Shown here in pieces: positions 32,040-47,896 of a stretch of 64,000 bases of DNA. Positions within the stretch are counted from its first letter, which is position 1; every line of letters starts with the position of its first letter. Both the position numbers and the translations under genes were made by a program. Location of the stretch: positions 45,362,501-45,426,500 of the forward strand of contig CM043697.1 of NCBI GenBank assembly GCA_023935145.1, in the 5' to 3' direction. A model generated the notes under the pieces. It was not told where the DNA came from. It saw only the letters and a program-made list of their open reading frames with translations, and did no database searches. Source of the DNA: Bretschneidera sinensis. Its lineage: Eukaryota; Streptophyta; Magnoliopsida; Brassicales; Akaniaceae.

Positions 32040-33643
32040 ATCCTTTGAAGGAGGCACTTAGAGCCCCCATCAGGTGGTTCCAGTGCCATCGACAGCTGCT
32101 TTGTCTCTAACTTTGGTGCCTGGTCAATAAAATAAGGAAAAATATTATTAGTAAGTGCAAGATTTTTAACTCGAGGATTATACTTACTTGAAGGCTTAGG
32201 TGTGCTCTTGATGGTGTGCACAGCTCCATTGATATCTTTAATCACATTATCCTCTGGCCCAATATCCAATCTTATGTCAGCATGGTTGGGGATGGTCTCC
32301 AATGGAACAGTGTAATGGACCTTAGAAATTTTCTCACCAATGCCTTGCATAAAGCTCACATTATAGCACTCATCATCAGTTTTAGTGGAGTCCAGTGTAT
32401 TAAATATTTTGAATTCTATATCTTCATCATTTACTCTTATAGTGACAATGCCTCTTTTTACATTAATATTCATGTTAGCAGTGATCATAAATGGTCTCCC
32501 TAAGATAATAGGGCGTGATACAGGCATATGGCGTTCCTCCATGTCTAATACAATAAAATCTGCAGGTAAAATAAATTTACTTACTCTTACCAAAACATCC
32601 TCGAGGATACCTCTCGGTCATTTGATGCTTCTGTCAGCCAATTGCAAAGTAATAGAGGTTGGTTGGAGTTCCCCTAAACCTAGTGTCTCGAATACGCTGT
32701 ATGGTAACAAGTTGACACTCGCTCCTAGATCCAATAATGCATGCTCGAAAAAACTGGTCACCTAGCCTGTAAGGAATAGTAAAACTACCTAGATCTTTTA
32801 GTTTAGGTGGTAATTTTCTTAATAGCACAACACTCACCTATTCGGTCAGGGCTACCGTCTCATGCTCCTGAAACTTTATTTTGTTAGTGCAACAATCTTT
32901 TAAAAACTTAGCATAAGCAGGAAGTTGTTTTATTGCATCTAATAAAGGAATATTTATTTCTACCTTTTTCAAGGTTTCGAAAATGTCAATCATTTTAGTT
33001 TCCTTTTTAGACTTCACTAACCTTTGAGGGAAGGGTAAAGGTGTATTTACCTTTTCCATCTCACTTACCTTAGATGTGGAGACTTGGTCTGGAGATGCTC
33101 GTGTAGGCTCATTGGTGCCGATGATCTTACCACTTCTTAAGGTTGTTACAACATTCAATTCCTGATGTCCTCTTGGATTAGGTAGTGGTTGGGCTGGGAG
33201 CTCTCCTTGCTTTCTGGTACTCAATTCCTTGGCCAATTATCCCATTTGTATCTCTAGTCCTTGGATGGCTTGATCATGTTTTGTGGTGATTTGCCTCATG
33301 TCAATCCGAAATTTCCTTGTCACTTCCATGAATTGTTCATGTGTATTCAGGATTTGTTGCTATTAAGACACTAATTGCCTCACAAGACTTTCGAGTTCAT
33401 TCTTCTTTGGCTTAGGAACAGATTGGGCTACTGGTTGGAAGTTTCTTTGCTGCCTTTAACTGTTTTAATTGTTGCTCCACGAGAAATTTGGGTGATTCCA
33501 CCATCCAAGGTTGTATGTGTTTGCATAAGGGTTGTTCTTTGGCAGATAATTATTTGGTCCCACAAAGTTAGCTTGCTCATGATCTGCAGATGAATATAAG
33601 GGACACATATCAGTATTATGATCAAATTATGAGCAAATGGCAC
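32036..33643 (-). pseudogene. gag C-terminus and aspartic protease of element C
   Basis: After the main gag ORF the minus strand carries the post-capsid linker (DHEQANFVGPNNYLPKNN, GWWNHPNFSWSNN), then a basic/proline-rich spacer, then the protease: the active-site region LLDLGASVNLLPYSVFETLG near 32660-32740 and the flap/C-terminal part KFILPADFIVLDMEE and IILGRPFM (32593-32036). The frame is broken by stops near 33470 and 33237, a frameshift near 32770 and a CGA-to-TGA change near 32620. The DLGAS active site in place of DTGAS is a form I associate with Athila-type elements. The frame ends GGSKCLLQRM at 32036, with no RT following. Confidence 0.85.
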
Positions 33644-33647
33644 ATAC

Positions 33648-34469
33648 TTAGAGTGGTGTAGCTGGTGGGTTAGTTGAGATGTGTTGACCAGCCATGGCTT
33701 TAACCAATAGGTCTAGCTTTCTCTCCATAGCAGTTATTTGAGGAGATGATCCTCCATTCAGGCTTACCTCATACATACCCTTACTCTTGGTTATATGTCT
33801 ACCTCGAGAAGAGAACTGCTGCGTGTGTTCACTTAGGGTTTCGAAGAGTTCCATTGCTTCTTCACTGCTTTTCTCCATCAGTAATCCTCCACAACCTGAA
33901 TCCACAATATTTTTGTTAGAGTCACTCAAACCTTCATAGAAAGCTTGTACCAGTTCGTCTTGAGGTAGGTTGTGGTGGGGGCATTTGAGTAGTAGCTCGT
34001 TGAAGTGTCCCCAGGCCTCGAAGAATAGATCTCTATCCTTTTGTTGGAAGGATTGAATTTCCTTCCTCATTTGCCTCGTCTTTTGGGCTGGGAAGAACTT
34101 CCTTAGGAATTTGCTACCCAACTCTTCCCAAGTGTGGATGGAAACTGCAGGCAAAGAATTATACCATAATTTAGCATTATCTTTCAAGGAAAAAGGGAAA
34201 AGAATTAACCTTATTCCTTCTTGGTCTAAGCCTCGGATGTGCTGGAATTTGCAGAGGTCGAAAAAATCTCGAAGGTGCAAATGTGGATCCTCACTAGGTG
34301 TACCCCTAAAGTGAGTCAGTACACTGAGTATCTGCGGAGATATGTAGTAGTTTCCTTCCGCCTCAGGTTGATATGCAATGCACAAAGGTTGATCGAGGTT
34401 CTGTGGGATGAAGGATTGCTTTATCGACCTTCGCTTAAGTGGTTGCTGTTCGGCCATCTGTTCTGCCAT
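33648..34469 (-). CDS. gag (capsid) of gypsy element C
   Basis: 273-aa open frame, ATG at 34469, about 450 bases after the primer site. Contains the Retrotrans_gag-type capsid domain: LRDFFDLCKFQHIRGLDQEG, FPFSLKDNAKLWYNSLP, SKFLRKFFPAQKTRQMRKEI and FYEGLSDSNKNIVDSGCGG, about residues 60-190. Ends with IxxMERKLDLLVKAMAG, the usual linker before the zinc-finger part. The rest of gag and the protease continue downstream but are broken. Likely structural protein of virus-like particles. Confidence 0.88.
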   Translation of the reverse strand: MAEQMAEQQPLKRRSIKQSFIPQNLDQPLCIAYQPEAEGNYYISPQILSVLTHFRGTPSEDPHLHLRDFFDLCKFQHIRGLDQEGIRLILFPFSLKDNAKLWYNSLPAVSIHTWEELGSKFLRKFFPAQKTRQMRKEIQSFQQKDRDLFFEAWGHFNELLLKCPHHNLPQDELVQAFYEGLSDSNKNIVDSGCGGLLMEKSSEEAMELFETLSEHTQQFSSRGRHITKSKGMYEVSLNGGSSPQITAMERKLDLLVKAMAGQHISTNPPATPL

Positions 34470-34661
34470 TGGTATTTCGTCCTCAATTCCTTATTCTACC
34501 TCTTCCGAGTTGTCTTTAAGCCTTTGTTTGATAGTCTGCTCAGGCTCGGTATCAAGGGGAAGGAATGCCAGAAGCTTGGATCGACGTCCGTGCATGAATC
34601 AGTGGCAGTTATGTAAGTGCAGCAGTCAAACACTGCTGCTCGGATGACTCTTTGCCTCAAT

Positions 34662-34740
34662 TGCGCTCGATCGCACAAAAGGGTGCGCTCGATCGCACAA
34701 AAGGGTGCGCTCGATCGCACAAAAGGGTGCGCTCGATCGC
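34662..34740. repeat. 22-bp tandem repeat of TGCGCTCGATCGCAC in leader of C
   Basis: Four copies in perfect register at 34662, 34684, 34706 and 34728, unit TGCGCTCGATCGCACAAAAG plus GG (last unit ends in CGCAAG). Located in the untranslated leader between the primer-binding site (34934) and gag ATG (34469), so it is in the genomic RNA. Confidence 0.92.
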
Positions 34741-34916
34741 AAGTGGCACAGAAAGCTCTCTTGGAGCACCTGAAACAGAGAAAAAGGAAATTGATTAGGG
34801 TTTTAATGGAACAAAAAATAAGATAAACACAATAATTAAGAATGGAATAGAATAAAAAGGAAATAACAATAATTAAACTAAATGAAAAATTAATTCTAAA
34901 AAGAAATTTAGCGCAA

Positions 34917-34934
34917 TCCTTGGAAACGGCGCCA
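34917..34934 (-). other. Primer-binding site of element C (tRNA-Asp type)
   Basis: The minus strand reads TGGCGCCGTTTCCAAGGA just inside the 5' LTR, agreeing at 15 of 18 positions with the complement of the plant tRNA-Asp 3' end. Confidence 0.82.
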
Positions 34935-35834
34935 AAAACTTGTTGTGATGATTATCTACCTAAATAAATACGCAAATAACCGTACTAGTTTTACTTGCAA
35001 GTGCACAAGGTCAATGGTAGCATAGTGTGCAAGTGCGAGATCATTTCCACAGGGATTGGTGAATTTCAATTTATAATTAGTTTCTTCAAAGTAAAAAGAG
35101 AAACAGTTGTTGATTGTGATTGGATAATAATGAGAACATAGGACTACGATATCCACCACTAATTATACTTTCCCACTAAGTAAGGTGTCAATGCTTTAGC
35201 CTTATCATGAATATTTAATGGTTGCCAACCTAAGGGTTTGGCCCACACCTTAGGCTATTGATCTCCCTATGCAACGAGTTAGGCATGGTGTATACTCTAA
35301 CTCTTTTCTCTCTTAAGGGATTCAGCATGAGTGTATACTGAGTTGTTACTTAAGAGAGCATGAGGGCAGTGGAGATCGGCAACCACACGGGACCTAGAGC
35401 TTGGTCCGCTCTCGGTTTTCCATATTGATTAATTTGAGAATCCGATGTGGATATCTCTTGTTACTAATGTCAAACCCAAGACTCGGTCATCCAAATTGAT
35501 TCGACTAACTTATCCATACCACATGCATACGTTGATCAGACACATACATATGAGGAATTTAAATACAAACAGACATTAATCAAGTTAAACATTCTAACAA
35601 GGCTATAGCAAAGATAATCAATGAATAAACATATGGAAAAGCATAACTAGGGCTTCAATTGAGCCCTATAAGAGTTTAGTTACACATGCTAGTTAAACTA
35701 AACATTCTAAACATAATGAAATAAAACAGAAAAATAAAACCGAAGAAGACTCGGGAGACGAGTCGTCAATTCCTCTCCTAAGCTTGCTACTTCGAAACTA
35801 AAACAAAATGTATGATTTATGTGTTTTATAAGGC

Positions 35835-35842
35835 TATTTATA
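35835..35842 (-). promoter_or_regulatory. TATA box in 5' LTR of C
   Basis: The minus strand reads CCCTATAAATAGCC about 90 bases downstream of the motif cluster; this LTR would drive the element. Confidence 0.68.
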
Positions 35843-35931
35843 GGGTCCTCATGGTGTCCCAAAACCCTAATTTCCTATTTGGAATCCAGAGACTTCTTTC
35901 CATATCTGGCTCTGCCGCCTCTGCAGTGATT

Positions 35932-36025
35932 GCACTCGATCGTATGCGGGATGCGCTCGAGAACAAGTGTGTGCTCGAGCCTTCTTCAAGTGCGCTCAAT
36001 TACAAGGGAGGTGCGCTCGAGCACA
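35932..36025. repeat. GCGCTCGA motif cluster in 5' LTR of C
   Basis: Five units colinear with 28585-28681, including TGCACTCGATCGTA, ATGCGCTCGAGAACA, GTGTGCTCGAGCC, GTGCGCTCAATTACA and GTGCGCTCGAGCACA. Changes between the LTRs are mostly at CpG. Confidence 0.85.
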
Positions 36026-36212
36026 CCTTGCTAGATGGCAGAACTTGACTTTTGCTCCTAAAAGCTCCAAATTATCATCTTTTTGTTCAAGTTCTGTGAA
36101 AAACACATAAAACACAAAAATGAAGTAGAATCTACTAAAATAGATAAATAAAGAACCTAACAAGCATAAATTAAGGGGCTTAAATATGACTATTTAAGCA
36201 CTTATCAGTTAC

Positions 36213-36557
36213 CCACATAACCAGTGCTTCTGTGCCCATGACCTCCATACCCTGTGCCACATCTGGCTCTGATACCAAAGAGTCCATCAGCATAATCTTC
36301 ATCATCACTGTTGTCGTCATGGACTGGATTGCCTCGGAACCTAGGCTGAAAGTGGTGGGCTGGCTTTACCCAGATTCCATCATTATCCCGGGCGTCATAG
36401 CCTGGTGATGTTGATTGAACCCAAGCTGCATTTGCTCCAAAGTCTTTTGCAACCGTTGAACAGACTGCTGGAGATTCTGAAACTCGACTCTCGAAGGAGC
36501 CTCCCTATCACGAACGTCGTCGTTACGCGGGTTGTTCCCGTTATGTTGGTCAGCCAT
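36213..36557 (-). pseudogene. gag start of element D
   Basis: ATG at 36557, only about 13 bases after the primer site. Reads MADQHNGNNPRNDDVRD, then a Gln-rich helix VEFQNLQQSVQRLQKTLEQM (about residues 25-45), stops at 36366, and continues in a related frame to the insertion point of C at 36212. The N-terminal part of a gypsy gag; the remainder is on the far side of C. Confidence 0.7.
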
Positions 36558-36570
36558 GATCAGGATAAAA

Positions 36571-36585
36571 CCTGCTCTGATACCA
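36571..36585 (-). other. Primer-binding site of element D (tRNA-iMet)
   Basis: The minus strand reads TGGTATCAGAGCAGG two bases from the 5' LTR, complementary to the initiator tRNA-Met 3' end. Confidence 0.88.
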
Positions 36586-36587
36586 AT

Positions 36588-37009
36588 TGACGTAGCAGAA
36601 GACTTGAGTTTAACTTTAGCGCACTAAGGAGGAAAGAAGAACAACGTCTTCAACCCTTTTCTTCTGGGCGCACCCTAGAATGGAGAAGAAAACAACGTTT
36701 CTTACCCAAAGATAGAACACCAACCCGCAGGTTGCAAAGATAACACTTCGCAGAGTTTTGAGAGAAATTCTCTTAATAATTCTATTGATCAAAGTTTTGA
36801 AAAATACAATAATGGAATCATCTATTTATAGTGATAGGAAAATCCCGTTCCTTGTAAAAAAAGTAAATCTAGTCCTAGTAGAAAAATAAACGTAGAGTCC
36901 TAGTAGAAGAGTAAACATACCTAATCCTAATAAAGAAAATAGTTTTAGGGAAATTAAAGTTAATCCTAATAAAGAAAGAAAAAAAAACTAATTATTATGT
37001 CCTACATCA
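36588..37009 (-). repeat. 5' LTR of element D
   Basis: 422 bp, coding strand TGATGTAGGACATAATA ... CTGCTACGTCA. The minus strand has a TATA-like CTATAAATAG around 36826-36836. Complete, unlike the left copy. Confidence 0.87.
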
Positions 37010-38217
37010 TTTCCATTATCAATGCACCAATTATAAGTCTTCAATGCTATAATTAGTATCCTCCAGTTACAAATCTTAAGTTACTTGATTACTTGCTTGC
37101 AAAAATTGGTGCATTAATTAGCCTAATTTTAATGGTTAGTCAGCAACGGAAAAAAAAATTATATTCAATTTTCCTTTTTGCAAACACTATTCTTATTACT
37201 TGGCCTATTTTTTAAGAGGTTGAAGTCTTGTGATTACACATAAACCAGGCTAGGAGAGCTACCGTAAGAGTCATTTGCACCACGGTAAGGTGAAATCGCT
37301 TCTCAAGGACATTAAATTCATTTTCATGTATAGGTATTCTCTTTCAATTTTTAATCTCTTTTATATTTCTTTTTGAAAGTAAATTTTGACTACCATTCTT
37401 ATTCAATTGCTTTGTTAATTATACATTCTACTATTATTTTTCCAACATATCAAAGTTTAAAAAAGTTAAATTTAAGTTCCGCGGTTGTTCATTATACACA
37501 CTTGAAAAGGTTCACTTGCATTTTGTTTACTTGCTTAATTATATCTTTTGTTAAAACTTTAATTTTTATTTTGTAATTATATTACTATACCAATTAACAA
37601 AAATGGAAAATAATTAAATTTAACTATGGTATTATTTGTTAAGAAATCAAAATAATTATTTATCATGTAATTCTAGTGAAAGCAATTAATTTCATAATTA
37701 ATCACATAATTTCAAAGAATAAATTCATGTTATAAAAAACCCTATTTTTAAATTAATCTAATAAATTTATTGAATACATATTTTTTTCTGACCTTTTTTT
37801 TGTCAAGTCCAAACTTGTCAATATTCTCCAACTCCAAACTCCAAGTATTGTCTATGCATAATAATATCCTCGGACAAAAGGTTGATTTTTGTATCAAATC
37901 CTTAGTCCCATTTCATTCAAGCATCAATTAAATCATTATCCGACAATCCATGACAATCGAATCAACACCGTACATTCTAATAACAGCAAAATCTCTCTAA
38001 AACTATCTTTAAACTTTCAGTAAATTTGGTTTATTAATAAATTTTTATTATTATTATTATTATTATTCCATGTAAAATAAATTTTTGGATAATTGGTATC
38101 AATTCGTGATAGTAGATATCATTCGATGGTAAAGGAATATGTTGGAGGAAAAAAAATGGAAAGATTTTACATTTGATTGTTGATAACCCTATCATGGTTA
38201 TTTTCATTATGCTATCA
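37010..38217. other. AT-rich intergenic region
   Basis: No gene, RNA or clear repeat family recognised. Holds a short (ATT)n microsatellite at about 38045-38068. The border between retrotransposon nest and gene-bearing DNA. Confidence 0.7.
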
Positions 38218-40501
38218 TCACAACAGCTCTAGGAAAGTATTACTAAAACTCAATACAACAATTACCTCCCTTAACTTTGATCTGACAATAAATTGTGAAT
38301 TCACTTTGAGAGGTGGACAGGTGTAATTTCCTGTTAGTATTTGTTCCGAAACAAATCTATTTGCAGCTTCTGTGTAATGAATCCCATCCCAATTTACATA
38401 CTCAGCGGTATCATTACATGGTTTTGCTGTTACTATGCTCCCATCCAGATTCTTAGTTTGGCCACAAGCAATCCGGCTATCAAAATTTAATGGCGGCCCG
38501 CCATAACCGCAGCAAGCTGCCAAAGGCTCAATAAATCCTGAAACCCATTGTTCATAGAGGATTTAAATAAACAAACAGATTTAAAAAAAGATTGATAAAT
38601 TAACGCAGCATTCTGAATTGAAACAGGCAAATGACAACTTACCAAACTGTGAGAAATTTGATATGAGATTTAGTTTTATTGAAAAGATGTCAACATAAGT
38701 GACATTAGCTTCAGGAAATTGTTGGCGAAGTTTTGCGCAAAGATCATACAGCTGCGTATTAAAAGCATTAGCAGCACGATTGACTGATTCAACACATCCA
38801 AGTTGGTCGAGATTCGACTGGTTTTTCCCAAATGTCGCGATGATTCTAGACAAGCATCCGAGGGGACCTGTGTTATGAATCCAGAAATTCCTTGCGCCTT
38901 CATTATGCAATTTCTGAAAGATAAAAGGAAAATAAGAGAAATTTCAGTACAAATTATAACGGAACTTGTTTAACTTATGTGCTAGCTTTTGAAAATAAAT
39001 TAAGAGAAACAAAGTCGGACCTTAATTCCAGTCTCGAATTCAGACAATATTGTTGGAATGAAAGCGAGTACTTTGTTTTCTGATTTCGAATAGAATGCAC
39101 CATTGATGTCATTTTGACCAACGTCGAACATGTAAAGGGCCTTATCGAAATAATCTTGTGGAGGTAGATGATTTTGTACCAGGGTTTTATCTAAAACCAT
39201 TTTCAACACAAAGAGCTTGTCTTAAAACCTTGCATCAAAAAATGAAAAAAAAACCCTTGCTAGTTCAAAGAATATTTCTAGTAGTATACCTTTTGCCAGT
39301 AACTCAAGAGCTCGAGCCTTGAATCTGATAAACTGAGCTACCTGTATATTGAAGGAAAAAGGGTTTGTTGAAGCTGCATTGGATGAAAGTACAGTAGCCC
39401 CTCCAGTTGCAAAATTACACCCTGTTTGGAAGTTAGGTGCACCAAGAGAATCCAAATATGGATTGAGAAATGGTTGCTCCATTGCATCCCCTGCAGCATG
39501 CATGTGAACTTATAAATAAACGAGTCTAATGTGAATTCAAGCTTATATGATAAAATTAGTCAAATAATTGTTAGGGTAAATCACATTAACCTACATGAGC
39601 TTAGTTCATTGTTACACTTACTTAAATATACACTTACTTATTTATTATTAGCTTTCCGTTAGCTTTTCGTTAGTAAATTGTTCAAAATTTAATCAAAACT
39701 TATATCAACTCATCAAAACTTATTGGAAACCCAATTTTACTCTTAATAATTTCAAAGTCCAGTCAAACCTTTTATCCAAAGTAACATCCAAACTTTGATT
39801 GGATTTTAAAATTATTAAAAATAAAGTCAGGTTTTCAATAAATTTTGATGAGTTAACGTAAAATTTGAATAGATTTTGAACAATTGACTAACCGACGCTA
39901 ACGATAAGTAAACAAATGTATAATTTAAAAATATGAACTAACTTAAGTTAATGTAATTTATGGTACAAATACTATCATTAATTTGTTAAATGAAAGACAT
40001 CTAAATAGTCAAATAATCTTCGTATACTTTTGTTGGTAATTTCAGTATCTAAAAGCACATAACTCGTCAACGCAAACAAGCCAATTAGTTTAGCAACACA
40101 TTTACCATAATTTTTACCAAACATTAATTTTTTAATTTCACAATACCTACAATTGTTTTAAAATCACTTTGAAATTCTTACAGCAAAATAAGAAACTAAA
40201 CCAAACAAGCCGTACGCATGCATAAACAGCCATAAATAAAAAGAAAACCAGTGAAGATATCATTACTTAGAAAATCAATGATCATCCGGCCATCACAAAA
40301 TCGGCCAGATGGCTTAAGGAAGTAGGTTTGTCCATTAGGTGGCCCTACTGGAAAAGCAACTCCTGCAACAAGCCCACCAGTGTCTGAATTCGAATCACCA
40401 AAGTTGAAAACTGCTGGATAACTCAACTTTAAAGGGCTAAATACTGGCAAAAATGGGAAAATCAAAGCTAAGGCTTGAAGAGTACAGAATTTTAGACCCA
40501 T
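38218..40501 (-). CDS. GDSL esterase/lipase, 5 exons
   Basis: Secreted SGNH-fold ester hydrolase. Exons by splice sites and frame: 40501-40267, 39490-39290, 39220-39021, 38913-38643, 38537-38218; 1227 nt, 408 aa, in frame throughout with GT-AG borders. A hydrophobic signal peptide occupies about residues 1-23. Block I FNFGDSNSDTGG carries the nucleophile Ser37; block II CNFATGGATV; block III DVGQNDING; block V DGIHYTEAAN supplies the catalytic Asp and His. PPNGQTYFLKPSGRFCDGR and NPYLDSLG are typical of the ENOD8/At1g54790-like group of plant GDSL proteins. Substrate cannot be told. Intron 1 (776 bases) holds a foldback MITE. The 19 or so last residues after SQFIVRSK are less conserved. Divergent from the EF-Tu gene, 1.04 kb apart. 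Confidence 0.93.
39574..39966. mobile_element. Foldback MITE in intron 1 of the GDSL gene
   Basis: About 390 bases whose left half (AATCACATTAACCTACATGAG ..., AAATTGTTCAAAATTTAATC, TCAACTCATCAAAACTTATT) recurs inverted in the right half (AATAAATTTTGATGAGTTAA, GATTTTGAACAATTGACTAA, CTTAAGTTAATGTAATTTAT). A near full-length imperfect hairpin with no ORF, typical of a MITE. Ends are approximate; no target duplication assigned. Confidence 0.75.
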
Positions 40502-41544
40502 GGGAAGTTAAGATTTGAGAAAGCCAGGTAGATGGAACCTTGGAGGCAAATAAATAAAATTTATGTCCTTCAAGTGGCTGGAAAGCAAAGATACAGACGA
40601 GTGTCTTGAAAGAGAGAAAAGACAATTACAAAAAGGAACGGTGACAGTGAAACACCAAAATTTAGAGATAACAATGGGAATAATATTTTCGCATTCCCCA
40701 CTTCATCTGAGCCGTTTAAACAAGTTTGATGGCAAATAAACGGATTTAGACGACATGGGTATTAATTTTTAATGCCAAACAGGTATGGATATGGTATACA
40801 AGTACCCGTTAAACCGAATTTTCATATATAAAGCATATTTTTAATATAATATTAAAAAATTAAATATAATGTTAAACGGTCTGAATCAATGGCAAAAATA
40901 TCAAGGTGGCAAGTTTCAATTGCAATGAATTTTTTTTAAATAAAAATAAAAATTTGTTGGATCGGAGCTAAGTAGAATATCCGTTTCGATTTGTATTCAT
41001 ACTCATGTAATCTGATGAATACGGATAATAACGAATAATAAAAAATATAACAAAAATAAGTATTGATAATAATAATAAAATATAAACAAATAATGAATAA
41101 AACATAAATAGTGATTTACAAAATGATAGAAAAAAACTTCAGACGCATCCTTCTTGTAGCCATCCCTACCCAAATTGACAACTAATAGTAATTATAAAAG
41201 CTATACTAATAAATTACCTTTTTATCTTAAAATAAAGGTCAAAAGACATCACGCGGCTTAAATTGGCTTTAAATTGTTTGAGCCAGTCAGGGAACTAAAG
41301 AGTCAAGACCCAATGGAAGGAACCACTGGGCTGGAAGATCACGGATACCTATTTTTATATACAAGTCGGATAAAATGTTAAGTAACACGGTCCAAACAAA
41401 GCCCTGTTCTACTCTCTAAATTCTGAAGGGCTAAAACCCTCAAAAACAGCGAGAGAAACCCGTAAAACCCCACAAATCCCCATCTCCACCTCTATCTGTA
41501 CATACACTCTACTGGTTGCGTAGCTACCGTCTCTTGGTGGAACA
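40502..41544. promoter_or_regulatory. Divergent intergenic region, GDSL and EF-Tu promoters
   Basis: Shared upstream region of the two divergent genes. On the EF-Tu side TTTTTATATACAAG (about 41350-41363) is a TATA-like element and TGGGCT at 41327-41332 is a site II motif, common before plant nuclear genes for mitochondrial and ribosomal proteins. The centre (40800-41130) is AT-rich with AATAAT runs. No gene seen. Confidence 0.5.
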
Positions 41545-46354
<4,810 letters not shown>

Positions 46355-47896
46355 AGTGTTGTAGTTTCAGATTCTTCAAAATCTTTCCATTTAATTGGTT
46401 GAAGAAAGGGTTGGCAACAAGACTAAATGCGATTTCAATGGAAATGAATACCTTGTGGCAACATCTTATATATAGTCCGCACGCTACACTTGGCTCTGCT
46501 TGTTCTAGGAATCATTAAAGAAGTTTCAATGATTTTGAATTGAGTACAAGCTTTCCTTCTGTTATGTTCCCATTGCGCACAACAATCCACAACATTGTTT
46601 TGATTGTTTTAAACCCTTTCTTTTTCTTATCCGGCATTTTTGTTATAAAAATAATATTCCTGTTGAACAGTACTAATGATAGACTAAGAAACCATGTTGC
46701 TATAGTGGACGTGCAGAATATATTTACTTATGCGTTTGTAGTATGGAATTGAATTGGATTGTAATGGAGGCCTTCTCCTACAATTATTCAGTTAAGAAAA
46801 ACCACAATTCAGTCTAATTCCAATGTCAATGCCTCAATTCCATATTATCATACCTTAGTAATTTTCTTTGAAGCTATACTGTGATGAACTAGCAATAAGA
46901 TGCTGAAAATTGGATTGCTTGTCATTCAACTCTTTTATCACGAATAGAATGCTGGAGTGTAGCAATTGAAGCAAGCAAAATTAAGATGTTTTCAACATCT
47001 ATATATACAATAATGATAGAAAATGCTGTATGCTTGGGCAACTGGGCAAGGTATGAGAACGCTGGCTAGATCTTTTTTCACGAGGAATTCTTTGAAGTTA
47101 CGAAGTAACCAAATTCCAATAATCAATTATAAAATTCTAGTTGGGAATAGAATAGTAATTTAGATGTAAACTCAAGAGACTAAGTTCGAATTTTTCTCCG
47201 CGAATGTACCAAAACAGAGTAGCAGTTTGCACCTATCAGTTACAGAAGATTTTGTTATCTTGAAACGGTAACACAAACATCCTTGTACCCAAAAAAAAAA
47301 AAATGGTAACACAAATATTCAGGTAATTCATGATTAGAATGATCACTTTTTCATGTTAATCATGATCCTCTTTATTTAAAAAATAATATAAATATCAAAT
47401 TCATTGTAAAATTTAGTGCTATCTTAACAATTTTAAATTTGAATATTATCTATTTAATGATATTACATTAAATCTTATTATAAATTTGATTTTATTTCAA
47501 CTTTAAAATGGAAAGGATTGTGATTCTTTTCATGCAGTTGCTGTAAAATTCGGTCGCCCATATTAAGTTCAAAAGACTGAGATTACATGGCATGTTTTAT
47601 AACATGTCTGTTCCAGTTCTTGACCGTCTTAACCCCACTCACTTGATATACATCCTAATCATTATATATAACCATCATCACAAGAGTTAGCAGACTGATG
47701 ACCATACAAAGTTCGAGCTATTCTGACCGGGTCACGAGTTCACATGAATAGGGTTTCCTCTTTTTCCTTTGTGGATCCTATTCACTCCGGAAATCCATGA
47801 AGCCAATGAGCTTGAACCAATGTAAGCATCACACAGCTAAGCTTACATTTTACAACTCGTCAGGATCTGCAAGACATTACATTCTTCACTTAATGT
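46355..47896. other. Intergenic region between convergent genes
   Basis: Holds the 3' untranslated regions of EF-Tu (plus) and of the membrane-protein gene (minus). AT-rich, with a poly-A run near 47287-47301. No further gene or repeat recognised. Confidence 0.7.

Larger units (their letters stand above)
27599..36207 (-). mobile_element. Athila-like non-autonomous gypsy element C
   Basis: Complete 8609-bp element: LTRs 27599-28862 and 34941-36207, exact target duplication GTTAC (27594-27598 and 36208-36212), tRNA-Asp primer site, gag (34469-33648), protease (to 32036), a hairpin-rich stretch, a candidate accessory ORF (about 31300-30240), 3' region, polypurine tract. No reverse transcriptase, RNase H or integrase motif is found between protease and 3' LTR, so it must have been moved by enzymes of another element. 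This layout is like the TR-GAG class, plus an extra ORF. Carries repeated GCGCTCGATCGC motifs in the LTRs, leader and centre. Confidence 0.88.
34941..36207 (-). repeat. 5' LTR of element C
   Basis: 1267 bp, same ends as 27599-28862. Contains the motif cluster 35932-36025 and TATA box 35835-35842. Followed by the target duplication GTTAC at 36208-36212. Confidence 0.93.
23090..37009 (-). mobile_element. Ty3/gypsy element D, split by element C
   Basis: Minus-strand gypsy element with its 5' LTR at right (36588-37009), a tRNA-iMet primer site, the start of gag at 36557, then gag interrupted at 36213/27598 by the 8.6-kb element C, and protease-RT-RNase H-integrase on 23465-26003, a polypurine tract and a truncated left LTR (about 23090-23431). 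RT precedes integrase, which defines gypsy. Heavily decayed by stops and frameshifts. The 5-bp duplication of C (GTTAC) lies within D's gag, so D is older. Confidence 0.85.
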
